A stretch of DNA of 34,250 bases from Acidobacteriota bacterium (GTDB lineage Bacteria > Acidobacteriota > Vicinamibacteria > Marinacidobacterales > Marinacidobacteraceae): assembly GCA_009835985.1 (NCBI GenBank), contig VXWI01000056.1, forward strand, positions 1-34,250, in the 5' to 3' direction. Position 1 is the stretch's first letter; each line of letters starts with the position of its first letter. A program made the translations under genes and the position numbers. This document shows, piece by piece, positions 9,452 to 18,615 of the stretch. The notes below the pieces were generated by a model. It was given only the letters and a program-made list of their open reading frames with translations, did not search any database and had not been told where the DNA came from.

Positions 9452-10456
9452 ATGAATACCGACTCCCCCGTCCGCTACCGCCGTGTTCGTCCCGCTGCCA
9501 TCCTGCTGGGCGTGTTGTTCAGCGCGCCTTCCGTGATCGCGCAGGAAGGCCGGACCCACACCTTCATCCCGGAGCGGGGCTACCAGAGCTTCGCGGTCCG
9601 GGAGCCGGTGCTGCGCATCGCGCCCGGGGACACGCTGATCAGCGAGACCATGGGCGCAGCCTTCATGCCCGAGGAGGACCGGCACCTCGCGGGCGAGGTC
9701 GGCCCCATCTACATCGAGGGTTCGGAGCGCGGGGACACGCTCGCGATCCGGGTGGTGCGGCTGGAACTCAACCAGGACCGGGCGTTCTCCGGAACCTCGA
9801 CCGGCTTCGCGGCGCTCACCATGACGCCCCAGACGGCCATGCTCCACGAACCCGTGCCCGCGCGCAGCTTCGAGTGGGTGCTGGACCGCGAGGCGAACAC
9901 GGGCACCCTCGAGCTGCCGGCGAGCGGCAAGGACCCGTTGATTGTCGAGCTCGAGCCGATGATCGGGCGGATGGCAGTCGCGCCGGACCGGGGCGAGGTC
10001 ATTTGGGTTGCCGCCCCGGGGAACTTCGGCGGCAACATGGACACCCCGGAGATCCGCGAGGGGGTGACCGTGTACCTGCCGGTCTTCGAGCCGGGCGCCT
10101 ACTTCTACTTCGGGGACGTCCACGCCCTGCAGGGTGAGGGCGAGATCACCGGGACGGGTCTCGAGACCACCGCCGAAGTGACCTTCGAGTTCGACGTGAT
10201 CAAGGGCAAGTCCATCGCCTGGCCGCGGATCGAGAACGACGAATACCTCATGGTCGCGGGCTCGGTCCGGCCGCTGATGGACGCCTTCCGGATCGCCCAC
10301 ACCGAGATCATCTTCTGGCTCGAGGACGACTACGGACTCGACCGCTGGGAGGCGCTGCAGCTTCTTTCGCAGGTCGGCAAGGCGCGCATCGGGAACGTGG
10401 TGGACCCGCACTACACCGTGGTGGCGATGTACCCGAAGAAGTACCTGCCGCGCTGA
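9452..10456 (+). CDS. Exported acetamidase/formamidase family protein
   Basis: A 334-residue protein with a Sec signal peptide (hydrophobic segment ending SVIAQ, residues 12-30). The body matches the FmdA/AmdA family: GPIYIEG, then PGNFGGNMDTPEI, GVTVYLPVFEPGAYFYFGDVHA and LQGEGEITGTGLET, the signature block of formamidases, followed by a C-terminal DAFRIAHTEIIFWL segment. The family hydrolyses short-chain amides such as formamide or acetamide to the acid and ammonia. Export is the notable point, since well-studied members are cytoplasmic, so here the reaction would occur in the periplasm. The start codon follows a leaderless-type box. With the divergent Tat-exported amidohydrolase it may form a nitrogen-scavenging pair; the true substrate is unproven. 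Confidence 0.88.
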   Translation: MNTDSPVRYRRVRPAAILLGVLFSAPSVIAQEGRTHTFIPERGYQSFAVREPVLRIAPGDTLISETMGAAFMPEEDRHLAGEVGPIYIEGSERGDTLAIRVVRLELNQDRAFSGTSTGFAALTMTPQTAMLHEPVPARSFEWVLDREANTGTLELPASGKDPLIVELEPMIGRMAVAPDRGEVIWVAAPGNFGGNMDTPEIREGVTVYLPVFEPGAYFYFGDVHALQGEGEITGTGLETTAEVTFEFDVIKGKSIAWPRIENDEYLMVAGSVRPLMDAFRIAHTEIIFWLEDDYGLDRWEALQLLSQVGKARIGNVVDPHYTVVAMYPKKYLPR

Positions 10457-10564
10457 GGGCGAACCGGCCAGGCCCTTGCCGGCCGAGGCCGCGCCGATAG
10501 GAATCATGACTCCTCCATGCCTCGGACCGCTCAAAGCCTCGCACGAGACCTTTAGGTAGAGACC

Positions 10565-10876
10565 ATGACCAAGACCGCTACTTCACCCTACGACGTTGCC
10601 GAGCGCCTCCGCACACCGGAGGAAATGGCCGCCTATCTGGAGGCCTGCATGGAGGAGGCAGCCGGCGATGCCGCGTTCGTTGCCAAGGCCCTGGGCGACA
10701 TCGCCCGCGCCAAGGGAATGTCGCGGGTCGCGTCCGATGCAGGCCTATCGCGCGAGAGCCTCTACAAGGCGCTCTCAGGGGAGCGCAATCCCACGCTGGA
10801 CACCGTTCTCAGGGTTCTCGGTGCTCTGGGCCTGAGGCTGCGCGCCGAGGCGATTTCCGAATCGGGCGCACCGTAA
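10565..10876 (+). CDS. Orphan HigA-type antitoxin / addiction-module HTH protein
   Basis: A 103-residue protein. Residues 1-30 (SPYDVAERLRTPEEMAAYLEACMEEA) and the helix-turn-helix ARAKGMSRVASDAGLSRESL with YKALSGERNPTLDTVLRVL at about 48-88 match the HI1420-like addiction-module antidote family, a HigA relative. In that family the RelE/HigB-type toxin gene normally lies just upstream. Here the 108 bases upstream back to the formamidase stop cannot hold one, and downstream lies only repeat DNA. It is therefore an orphan: either a solitary regulator, a survivor of a lost toxin, or an immunity gene against a toxin elsewhere. Ribosome-binding potential before the ATG is weak. Confidence 0.85.
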   Translation: MTKTATSPYDVAERLRTPEEMAAYLEACMEEAAGDAAFVAKALGDIARAKGMSRVASDAGLSRESLYKALSGERNPTLDTVLRVLGALGLRLRAEAISESGAP

Positions 10877-10899
10877 GGCGGAACAGCCCTACGCGCTCT

Positions 10900-10945
10900 G
10901 CGGGCCTACGGCCCGCGTGCCGGCTGGAAGCCGGCGCTCCAGGCC
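10900..10945 (+). repeat. Double-hairpin intergenic repeat, short form, copy A3
   Basis: Hairpin gcgggcc-tac-ggcccgc (7 perfect pairs) at 10900-10916, then gtgccggctggaagccgg and cgctccaggcc. It is in direct orientation with copy A4, about 80 bases away, in the convergent space between the antitoxin and amidohydrolase genes. Confidence 0.85.
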
Positions 10946-10981
10946 GGGGGCGCCTTCTCGGACTTGCGGCCGTCTGCGGTT

Positions 10982-11026
10982 TCGCGACCTGCGGTCGCGA
11001 TGCCGGCTGGAAGCCGGCGCTCCGAG
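10982..11026 (+). repeat. Double-hairpin intergenic repeat, short form, copy A4
   Basis: Hairpin tcgcgacc-tgc-ggtcgcga (8 perfect pairs) at 10982-11000, then tgccggctggaagccgg and cgctccgag. Its conserved end is 15 nt from the stop codon of the minus-strand amidohydrolase gene at 11042. The stem sequence differs from A3 although the neighbouring arm is nearly identical. Confidence 0.85.
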
Positions 11027-11041
11027 ACGCGTCGCTACGGC

Positions 11042-12703
11042 CTAGCGCTTCGTGGGCTTCGGGAACTCGTGGTCCGGGTTGTCCTCGAGGAAGAGGGGCA
11101 TCGGCGGGGGCGGCAAACCCTGCTCGGCGCGGGCGGCCCGTACCGTCTCGCGAACGTCGGTGAGCAGCTTCCGGGTGTCGTAGAGGATGCCGTCCTTCAT
11201 CAGGTACTTGATGGAGCCGATGCGCTCGGTCCGGGCGGTGGCGTGGTTCAGGCGGACCGTGCCGGTGCCGTAGAGCACCTTCAGGTTATGGAGCGGGTTC
11301 TCCTCGAGGATCACGAAGTCCGCGATCTTCTCCTCCTCGATGCTCCCGAGCTGCTCACCGAGCCCGAGGTACTCGGCCCCGTCGAGCGTGGCGGCCTTGA
11401 TCACTTCGAGTGGGTGGAACCCGGCCTCCTGGAACAACTCCAGTTCCTGCACGAAGCCGAAGCCATAGAGATTGAAGGTGTAGCCGGAATCGCTGCCCAC
11501 CACGACGCGGCCGCCCCGGTTCTTGAACTCGTTCACGAACGCCATCCAGAGCCGGTAGTTCTCCTTCCAGTTCAGCTCCACCTGGGTGGTCCAATCGAAG
11601 AAGTAGGAGGCGTGGTTGATGGCGCTCGGGCGGTAGAACTCCCAGAGGTTCGGGTGGGTGTACACGGAGTGCCACTCGTTCCGCTGCTGGCGCATCAGGT
11701 CCCGGGTGCCGATGTACGCCACCCAGGTCGGGTGGATCGTGAAGTCGAGCTCCAGCATCTCGTTCATGACTTCGTTCCACTTCTCGGAGAACGGCGGCGC
11801 GGCCTGCGCCCACAGCCGTCCCGCCTCGGTGAACCGGTGGTACTCGTTGTTGTAGTTGTAGTCGGCCGGGTAGTGCTGGATCGTCTTGTCCGCAAACATG
11901 GCCTCCGGCAGGCCGTACCAGTGGGTCATGGAAGTGAGGCCGGCGCGCGCGGTGTCCAGGGCGTTCATGCCCACCACGTCGAGTTGGGCATGGTGGGTGG
12001 TGGAGAGGAGCCCCACCTTCGCCGCCTCGTCGAGCGCGGCCCGGAAGATGCGCGGGGCGGCGCCGAAGAACTTGATCCCGTCGGCGCCCTGCTCCTTGAC
12101 CCACCGGACCCAGCGGCGGGCCGCGTCCGGATTGGTGACCGGCTCTTCCCCGTCGCGTCCGAAGACCACGAACGTCGTCATCCGGGGCGAGGTGATCTCG
12201 TTGTTCCACGAACGCCGCGCGTGATGCAGGAGCCAGCGGGTGTTGAAGTTCCCGACGTCCGCGCCGGTGGCGATGCCGTGTCCCATCCACAGCTTGTGGA
12301 TGTACTCGGTCGGGACGCGCTGCCCCTCTCCCTCGTAGTGCTGGTGGAGGTGAACGTCGAAGAACCCGGGCAGGATGTAGTGCCCTTCGAGGCGGATCTC
12401 GTGGTCGCCTGGCTGGGCCGGCGGCCGGTCCTCCTCGTGGATCGGGGTGACTCCGGTGCCCACGCTGTGGATCGAGCGAATGATGTTCCCCTCGACGACG
12501 ATGTCCACCGGGCCGTAAGGGGGCGCTCCGGTGCCGTCGATGACGATCGGACCGCGCAGGATCACCCGGTCCCAGGGACCCTCACCGTCGGTGCGGTCGG
12601 GCACCGGGTACGGAATGGGCTCCTCCTGGGCGGCCAGCGGCACGGCGATGGCGCAGGCGGCGAGGAGCGCAAACAGCAGGGTGGACAAGCGGTTTCGAGA
12701 CAT
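11042..12703 (-). CDS. Exported amidohydrolase (imidazolonepropionase/prolidase-like)
   Basis: A 553-residue protein from the ATG at 12703, preceded by GGAGG. This start gives a Sec signal peptide (MSRNRLSTLLFALLAACAIA, cleavage near PLAAQ); longer readings lack one. A beta-sandwich segment with VIDGTGAPPYGPVDIVVEGN leads into FDVHLHQH (the HxH metal site), then GIKFFGAAPRIF, STTHHAQLDVVGMNALDTARAG with a further His in SMTHWYG, and VVVGSDSGYTFN carrying the late Asp. The tail ends AEYLGLGEQLGSIEEEKIAD, typical of the family. It would act in the periplasm on an amide, imide or dipeptide-like bond. It is not in an operon with the other amidohydrolase and is convergent with the antitoxin gene. 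Confidence 0.85.
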   Translation of the reverse strand: MSRNRLSTLLFALLAACAIAVPLAAQEEPIPYPVPDRTDGEGPWDRVILRGPIVIDGTGAPPYGPVDIVVEGNIIRSIHSVGTGVTPIHEEDRPPAQPGDHEIRLEGHYILPGFFDVHLHQHYEGEGQRVPTEYIHKLWMGHGIATGADVGNFNTRWLLHHARRSWNNEITSPRMTTFVVFGRDGEEPVTNPDAARRWVRWVKEQGADGIKFFGAAPRIFRAALDEAAKVGLLSTTHHAQLDVVGMNALDTARAGLTSMTHWYGLPEAMFADKTIQHYPADYNYNNEYHRFTEAGRLWAQAAPPFSEKWNEVMNEMLELDFTIHPTWVAYIGTRDLMRQQRNEWHSVYTHPNLWEFYRPSAINHASYFFDWTTQVELNWKENYRLWMAFVNEFKNRGGRVVVGSDSGYTFNLYGFGFVQELELFQEAGFHPLEVIKAATLDGAEYLGLGEQLGSIEEEKIADFVILEENPLHNLKVLYGTGTVRLNHATARTERIGSIKYLMKDGILYDTRKLLTDVRETVRAARAEQGLPPPPMPLFLEDNPDHEFPKPTKR

Positions 12704-12765
12704 TCGGGAGGGTCCTCCGGAAGCCGGGCAGTATCCCATACAGGCCATGGTTGCCCGAGCGTCGT

Positions 12766-13554
12766 TCAGGCGGCCAGCCGGTCGAGGCGCAGCCGGTGGC
12801 GGTCGTCGAAGAGTCGCCGGGAAACCACCCGGACGACCGCGAGCACTCCGAAACCGGTCCCCGCCGCGATCAGGAGCAGGATCAGGATCTGATAGCGGAC
12901 CGCCTGGTCGACCGGGGCGCCCGCGAGGATCTGCCCGGTCATCATTCCAGGCAGGCTCACCACCCCGGCGGCCGCCATCGCGTTGAAGATGGGGATCAGC
13001 CCGGCGCGGACGCTCTCCCGGGCGATGTCGGACACCGCCGCTTCGCGCGTCTCCCCGAGCGCCAGCCGCTGCTCGATCACCTCGCGGCTCCGGACCACCG
13101 CTTCGGTCAGCCGCTCGGTGGAGAGCGAGACCCCGTTCATGGTGTTCCCGAGCAGCATTCCGAGCAACGGAATCGAGAATCGGGGGGCCCACCAGGGATC
13201 GGGACCGAGTACCGCGGCGAGCGCGAAGACGGTGAACAGGAAAGACGACAGGAACATCGCCAGGGCCCCGGCGAGGTAGCCCCAGCGTCCGGCCAGCGGC
13301 CGCGCCTGGCGGATCTTCACCTCCCGCGCCGCCACTCCGAGCATGAACAGCGCCATCAGCCCGACGACCACCGGGTGGCTCGTTCCGAGCACGAAGCGGA
13401 GCACGAGCCCCAGCAGGAGGAGCTGCGCCGATCCCCGCGCGGCGAGCCAGAGGAGCTGACGCGAGACCCCGAGACCCGCCATCCGGTTCGCGAGCGCCAG
13501 CAGCACCACCGCCGCCGCGGCGGCGACGAGGTCCCAGTAGCTGAGCGGAATCAC
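12766..13554 (-). CDS. fetB: FetB-type ABC transporter permease (UPF0014)
   Basis: A 262-residue membrane protein with about seven hydrophobic helices. Characteristic UPF0014 features are GMLLGNTMNGVSLSTERLTE in the middle, ALGETREAA, IPIFNAMAAAGVVSLPGMMTGQILAG and the following QAVRYQILILLLIAA helix. E. coli FetB with FetA has been linked to iron export and oxidative stress resistance; the substrate here is assumed by analogy. The start is GTG at 13554, overlapping the TGA of the ATPase gene by four bases (GTGA), so the two are translationally coupled. Confidence 0.92.
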   Translation of the reverse strand: MIPLSYWDLVAAAAAVVLLALANRMAGLGVSRQLLWLAARGSAQLLLLGLVLRFVLGTSHPVVVGLMALFMLGVAAREVKIRQARPLAGRWGYLAGALAMFLSSFLFTVFALAAVLGPDPWWAPRFSIPLLGMLLGNTMNGVSLSTERLTEAVVRSREVIEQRLALGETREAAVSDIARESVRAGLIPIFNAMAAAGVVSLPGMMTGQILAGAPVDQAVRYQILILLLIAAGTGFGVLAVVRVVSRRLFDDRHRLRLDRLAA

Positions 13555-14180
13555 GCCGGCGTCTCCACGGAGGCCGCGCCCGGATCGGGAAGGCTCGAGA
13601 CCTCGCCCTCCGGCAGGAACAACACCCGGTCGGCCGCCGCGACGACCTCGGGAAGGTGCGAGACCCAGATCACCGGAGCTTCCCGCTCGCTTCGGTAGCG
13701 GTCAACCCTGCCGATGACGAGCGCCCGGTTGTCCTGATCGAGGTTCGCGGTGGGCTCGTCGAGAAGCAGGACCTCCGGGCCGTTCAGGAGCAGCCGGAGG
13801 AGCGCCAACCGGGAGCGCTCCCCGGTGGAGAGCAGCGCCGGATCGGCGTTTCGGACTGCCGGATCGAGACGGAGTCCGGCGAGTTCCCCCGCGAGGGAGT
13901 CCCCGTCGTCCGGGAAGTGGTCGCCGGCCACCGGGCGCCAGAAACGCGGCTCCGCGGGGAGGAGGCCGACCCGCCGGCGCCATTCGGGGGCCGGGACCGC
14001 GGCGCACGACCGGTCGCCCCACCGGACGCTCCCGCGGTGCGGGTCGAGGTCCGCCAGGGCCCGGAGCAGACGGGTCTTTCCCGATCCGGACGGACCGGAG
14101 ACCGCCAGCACGCCTCCGGCCGGCACCTCGAAGGACAGCGCCCCGAGCCCGGGTATCTCCAGATCGCGAACGGCGAACAC
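13551..14180 (-). CDS. fetA: FetA-type ABC transporter ATP-binding protein
   Basis: A 209-residue ATPase: Walker A GPSGSGKT at residues 29-36, signature LSTGERSRLALLR (Thr for the usual Gly), Walker B EVLLLDEPTANLD and a switch His in WVSHLPE. The size and minimal core match FetA. The start is taken as GTG at 14180 because it places FAVRDLEIPGLG at the N-terminus, as in relatives. The frame stays open far upstream (through the antisense of the next genes), so the exact start is uncertain. It overlaps fetB by four bases and diverges from the DUF368 gene. Confidence 0.88.
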   Translation of the reverse strand: MFAVRDLEIPGLGALSFEVPAGGVLAVSGPSGSGKTRLLRALADLDPHRGSVRWGDRSCAAVPAPEWRRRVGLLPAEPRFWRPVAGDHFPDDGDSLAGELAGLRLDPAVRNADPALLSTGERSRLALLRLLLNGPEVLLLDEPTANLDQDNRALVIGRVDRYRSEREAPVIWVSHLPEVVAAADRVLFLPEGEVSSLPDPGAASVETPA

Positions 14181-14237
14181 GCTCCAATTGTGGCTCGGCG
14201 ACCGATCGGAGAGCACCGGCAAGGCCGCCGGCCTCCG

Positions 14238-14243
14238 TACACT
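14238..14243 (+). promoter_or_regulatory. Putative leaderless -10 box (TACACT)
   Basis: TACACT fits TANNNT and ends 6 nt before the GTG start at 14250. It lies in the 69-bp space between the divergent fetA and DUF368 genes. No clear -35 or ribosome-binding site was found. Confidence 0.35.
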
Positions 14244-14249
14244 GGCGGG

Positions 14250-15167
14250 GTGAGCGAGCAAGGCGGCCCGCCCCCTCGCCGGACGGCTTCCCTCGCGCGC
14301 TGCGCCGTCGCCGGAGTGCTCGCGGGGCTTGCCAGCCTCGTCCCGGGGGTGAGCGGCGGCACCATGATCCTGGCGGCCGGGGTCTACCCCGAACTCGTGG
14401 GCGCGGTTGCGGAGATCACCTCGGGACGCCTCCGGCGCGCCTCGGCAGCCCGCCTCGCGGTCACCGTCGGAGCGGCGCTCGTCGCGGTCTTCGGCGTCGC
14501 CGGCGCCGCCCGCGACGCCTTCGTCGCCTGGCCGGTCCTGTTCTTCGCGCTCTTCCTCGGGCTCACGCTCGGCGGCGCTCCTCTCCTCTGGCGGATGGCG
14601 GCGCGCCCCGGCCGGGGCTTCGCGGCGGGAGCGGTGGCGGGGGCGGCGGCCGTCGTGCTCCCGATCCTGCTCGCGGGCCGGTGGGCGCCCGCGGACGCCG
14701 GACTCGCGGCATCGGCGCCGGCGTTCTTCGGGGCGGGAGCGGTCGCCGCGTTCGCCATGGTGCTGCCCGGAATCAGCGGCAGCACCCTGCTGCTCCTGAT
14801 GGGGATGTACCTGCCGTTCCTGAACGCCGCGGACCGGCTGGCGGACACGCTCGGCCCGAGTTTTTGGGACCCGGCCGCAATTCTGACGGCCGTCTGGGGC
14901 GTCCTCCCGTTCTTTCTCGGCATCGCGCTCGGCATCGCCGCTGCCGCCCGGCTCGTGCGATACTTCCTCGGCGCCTATCCGCAGGCGACCCTCGGCGCGC
15001 TCTTCGGTTTGCTGCTGGGAGCCACGGCGGGGCTCTGGCCCTTCCAGACCATGAACGGCGTCTACTTCGCACCGACCGGCGCCCAGATCGTCACCGCCGG
15101 TCTGGCCCTCGCCGGCGGGTTCGGGTTCACGTCCTTCCTCGGCAGCGGCCGCCGGCGAGTTGAGTAG
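14250..15167 (+). CDS. DUF368 membrane protein, probable undecaprenyl-phosphate translocase (PopT-like)
   Basis: A 305-residue polytopic protein with two copies of the family's inverted-topology motif: PGVSGGTMILAAGVYPELV at about residue 32 and PGISGSTLLLLMGMYLPFL at about 173. These SGGT/SGST loops and the helix count identify DUF368. A DUF368 protein (PopT) has been shown to recycle the C55 lipid carrier undecaprenyl phosphate across the inner membrane for cell-wall synthesis; the assignment here is by family only. The GTG at 14250 gives an appropriate N-terminus right before the first helix. The next gene, ahcY, starts 42 nt downstream with its own ribosome-binding site. Confidence 0.9.
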   Translation: MSEQGGPPPRRTASLARCAVAGVLAGLASLVPGVSGGTMILAAGVYPELVGAVAEITSGRLRRASAARLAVTVGAALVAVFGVAGAARDAFVAWPVLFFALFLGLTLGGAPLLWRMAARPGRGFAAGAVAGAAAVVLPILLAGRWAPADAGLAASAPAFFGAGAVAAFAMVLPGISGSTLLLLMGMYLPFLNAADRLADTLGPSFWDPAAILTAVWGVLPFFLGIALGIAAAARLVRYFLGAYPQATLGALFGLLLGATAGLWPFQTMNGVYFAPTGAQIVTAGLALAGGFGFTSFLGSGRRRVE

Positions 15168-15209
15168 CCGCTGATCTCCGATCCACCCTTCCCAAAGGAC
15201 CCGCACTTC

Positions 15210-16708
<1,499 letters not shown>

Positions 16709-16709
<1 letters not shown>

Positions 16710-17848
16710 TGGCAGCCGAGCCGGAGGGGCCGGAGGTTTCCCGGTCCGCCGATCCAAGGACGGCCGCCCTGGTCGTCCTCTCCTCGGCGGTGCTTCTCGG
16801 CGCCGTCTGCGGCGTCGTCTGGCTGCTCTACCGGTTCGTTGCCGCGTTCTCGCACGTGCTTCTTCCCCTCGCGGTAGGAGGACTCGCGGCGCTGGTCTTC
16901 AAGCCCTGGTTCCACGCCTTCCGGAAGCGCTGCCGGCTGCCCGCGTGGGCCGCGCTCATCGCCGTCTATCTCTCGGTGGCGGCGGTCGTCACCGGTTTCG
17001 CGCTGGTGTTTGGGCGCCTGCTAGCGACCCAGCTCGGCGATCTGGTCCAGCGGGCCCCAACGTTCCTCGAGAACGCCTACGCCTGGGTGGTCGCCGAAAT
17101 CCCGACCTTCGTGGACTTCTTCGAGAACCACCCGATGGGACAGCAGATCCGGGACTTCGTCCTGAGCCAACAGGCGACCCTTCTCCAGGGGCTCGCCCGC
17201 GTCGGGGAACAGGCGGTGGCGGCGAGCGCGGGCATTCTGCGGGGCGTCGGGACGCTCCTCTCCTGGGCGGTGCTGCCCCTCTACTTCGGGTTCTTCCTGC
17301 TCTGGGAGCCGCCGCCCGCCGACACCGCCCGGATGCTGCCATTCCTGAAACCCCGGACCCGTGACACGGTGGTCCGGCTTGCCAGCGACTTCGTCTCGAT
17401 CCTGATCGTCTTCTTCCGCGCGCAGCTCGTGGTGGCGTTCCTCCAGGGCCTGCTGGTCGCGATCGGGTTCACGGCGATCGGGCTCGACTACGGCTTCGTG
17501 ATCGGCCTGGCACTCGGCGTCCTGACCATCATCCCCTACCTGGGGACCGCAGTCGGGTTCGCCGTCGCGGTGCCGCTCGCCTGGATCCAGCCGGACGGAG
17601 GCCTCGTGCTCGCCGCGCTCGCCGCCGGGGTGCTGATCGCGGTCCAGTTGATCGAGGGCTGGATCCTCACGCCCAGGATCATGGGCGACCAGACGGGGCT
17701 CCACTGGATGGCGATCATCGTCGCTCTCCTCTTCTGGGGAAGCGCGCTGGGCGGCCTCACCGGCACGCTGCTGGCGATCCCGCTGACCGCGTTCGCGGTG
17801 TCGGCGTGGCGGCTGCTCCGGGAGCGCTACGTGGTGGAGGTGGTCTGA
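16709..17848 (+). CDS. AI-2E/PerM family transporter
   Basis: A 379-residue membrane protein with paired N-terminal helices, a soluble region (about residues 100-170, QLGDLVQRAPTFLENAYAWV), then helices containing PLYFGFFLL, FRAQLVVAFLQGLLVAIGF, GLALGVLTIIPYLGTAVG and a final ILTPRIMGDQTGLHWMAIIVAL segment. This is the classic PF01594 pattern. Members export various small molecules or act as sodium/proton antiporters; export of autoinducer-2 is only one case, and no luxS is seen here. The ATG at 16709 shares a base with the ahcY stop (TGATG), so the two are coupled. Proximity to ahcY, which sits in the same methyl cycle that feeds autoinducer synthesis in other bacteria, is suggestive only. 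Confidence 0.92.
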
Positions 17849-17894
17849 TTCGGGCCACACTCAACATGCGTTCCCGAGAGGAGCGCGGCATGAT

Positions 17895-17924
17895 ATGCCA
17901 TCATAATTGATATCATGATGGCAT
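17895..17924. promoter_or_regulatory. Palindromic operator over the vapB promoter and start codon
   Basis: Perfect 10-bp inverted repeat, atgccatcat at 17895-17904 and atgatggcat at 17915-17924, around a 10-bp centre. The right arm overlaps the ATG at 17923. A TANNNT box, TATCAT at 17911-17916, lies between the arms and ends 6 nt before the ATG. This is a good site for ribbon-helix-helix antitoxin binding and autoregulation of a leaderless transcript. It stands out as an AT-rich patch in GC-rich DNA. Confidence 0.8.
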
Positions 17925-18171
17925 GATTCGAATGCAGGTTCAGTTCACGGGCGAACAGGCGGCCGCACTCAAGGAGGCGTCCCGAGCGCGAGGGAGATCC
18001 GTCTCCGACCTGGTCCGCGAATCGGTTACCCGCTTTCTCGCGCGGGATGCGGCGCCGACCCGGGAGGAACGGGTGCGGCTCGCGGAGGAGATGCTGGGCG
18101 CCTTCGATTCCGGGATTCCGGACCTCGCAGTGGACCACGATCGCTATCTGGCGGAGGACTTCGACGATTGA
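17923..18171 (+). CDS. Ribbon-helix-helix antitoxin (VapB-type)
   Basis: An 82-residue protein. Residues 3-42 (RMQVQFTGEQAAALKEASRA then RGRSVSDLVRESVTRFLA) form a ribbon-helix-helix DNA-binding domain: a beta strand, helix, turn and helix. The acidic tail (AEEMLGAFDSGIPDLAVDHD) probably wraps and blocks the toxin. It precedes the PIN-domain gene with overlapping stop and start, the standard order for VapBC modules. A perfect palindrome overlaps its start codon, consistent with self-repression by the toxin-antitoxin complex. Confidence 0.9.
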   Translation: MIRMQVQFTGEQAAALKEASRARGRSVSDLVRESVTRFLARDAAPTREERVRLAEEMLGAFDSGIPDLAVDHDRYLAEDFDD

Positions 18172-18578
18172 GCGTGTTCGTGGACACCTCGGCGTTCCTG
18201 GCGATGCTGGATCGGGCGCAGCGCCGACATGACGACGTGGCAAAGGCCTGGAGGGGCGCCGTAGCCGCGGGCCGTCCCCTGGTTACCAGCAACTACGTTG
18301 TGGTCGAGTCGTTCGCACTCCTGCAGCGCCGGCTTGGCATGGACGCGGTGCGGGTGCTGGTCGCGCGCTTTTTTCCGCTGGTGGAAACCGTGTTCGCCAC
18401 CGACCAGGTCCACGCGGCGGCGACCTCCGCGTTTCTGACGGCCGGCCGTCGGCAGCTCTCCTTCGTGGACTGCGTCAGCTTCGAACTGATGCGGCAGCGC
18501 GGAATCACTGAGGTCCTGTCGCTGGACGCGGATTTCCAGCGTGAAGGCTTCCGTCTGCTGCCGTCCTTATCGGACTGA
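18168..18578 (+). CDS. PIN-domain ribonuclease toxin (VapC-type)
   Basis: A 136-residue PIN nuclease with the four acidic positions of the family: D6 in VFVDTSAF, E47 in VVVESFALL, D101 in LSFVDCVSFE and D120 in LSLDADF. VapC toxins cut tRNA or rRNA at defined sites when the antitoxin is degraded; the target here is unknown. The start is either TTG at 18168, overlapping the antitoxin stop, or GTG at 18174, which would give the more usual two-residue lead into FVDTSAF. All catalytic residues are kept, so the module looks functional. Confidence 0.9.
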   Translation: MSVFVDTSAFLAMLDRAQRRHDDVAKAWRGAVAAGRPLVTSNYVVVESFALLQRRLGMDAVRVLVARFFPLVETVFATDQVHAAATSAFLTAGRRQLSFVDCVSFELMRQRGITEVLSLDADFQREGFRLLPSLSD

Positions 18579-18615
18579 GGCAAGAACACGCCCGCGCAGG
18601 AGGACGTTGCGCGGT

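Noticed and set aside
7655-11026. The tandem and inverted repeats as a CRISPR array
   Set aside because: Only two copies per locus, strong internal palindromes, variable rather than constant stems, no regularly spaced unique spacers and no cas genes.
10964-12892. A 642-codon plus-strand frame opposite the second amidohydrolase
   Set aside because: Antisense shadow; no domain, no ribosome-binding site, and it runs through the signal-peptide region of the real gene.
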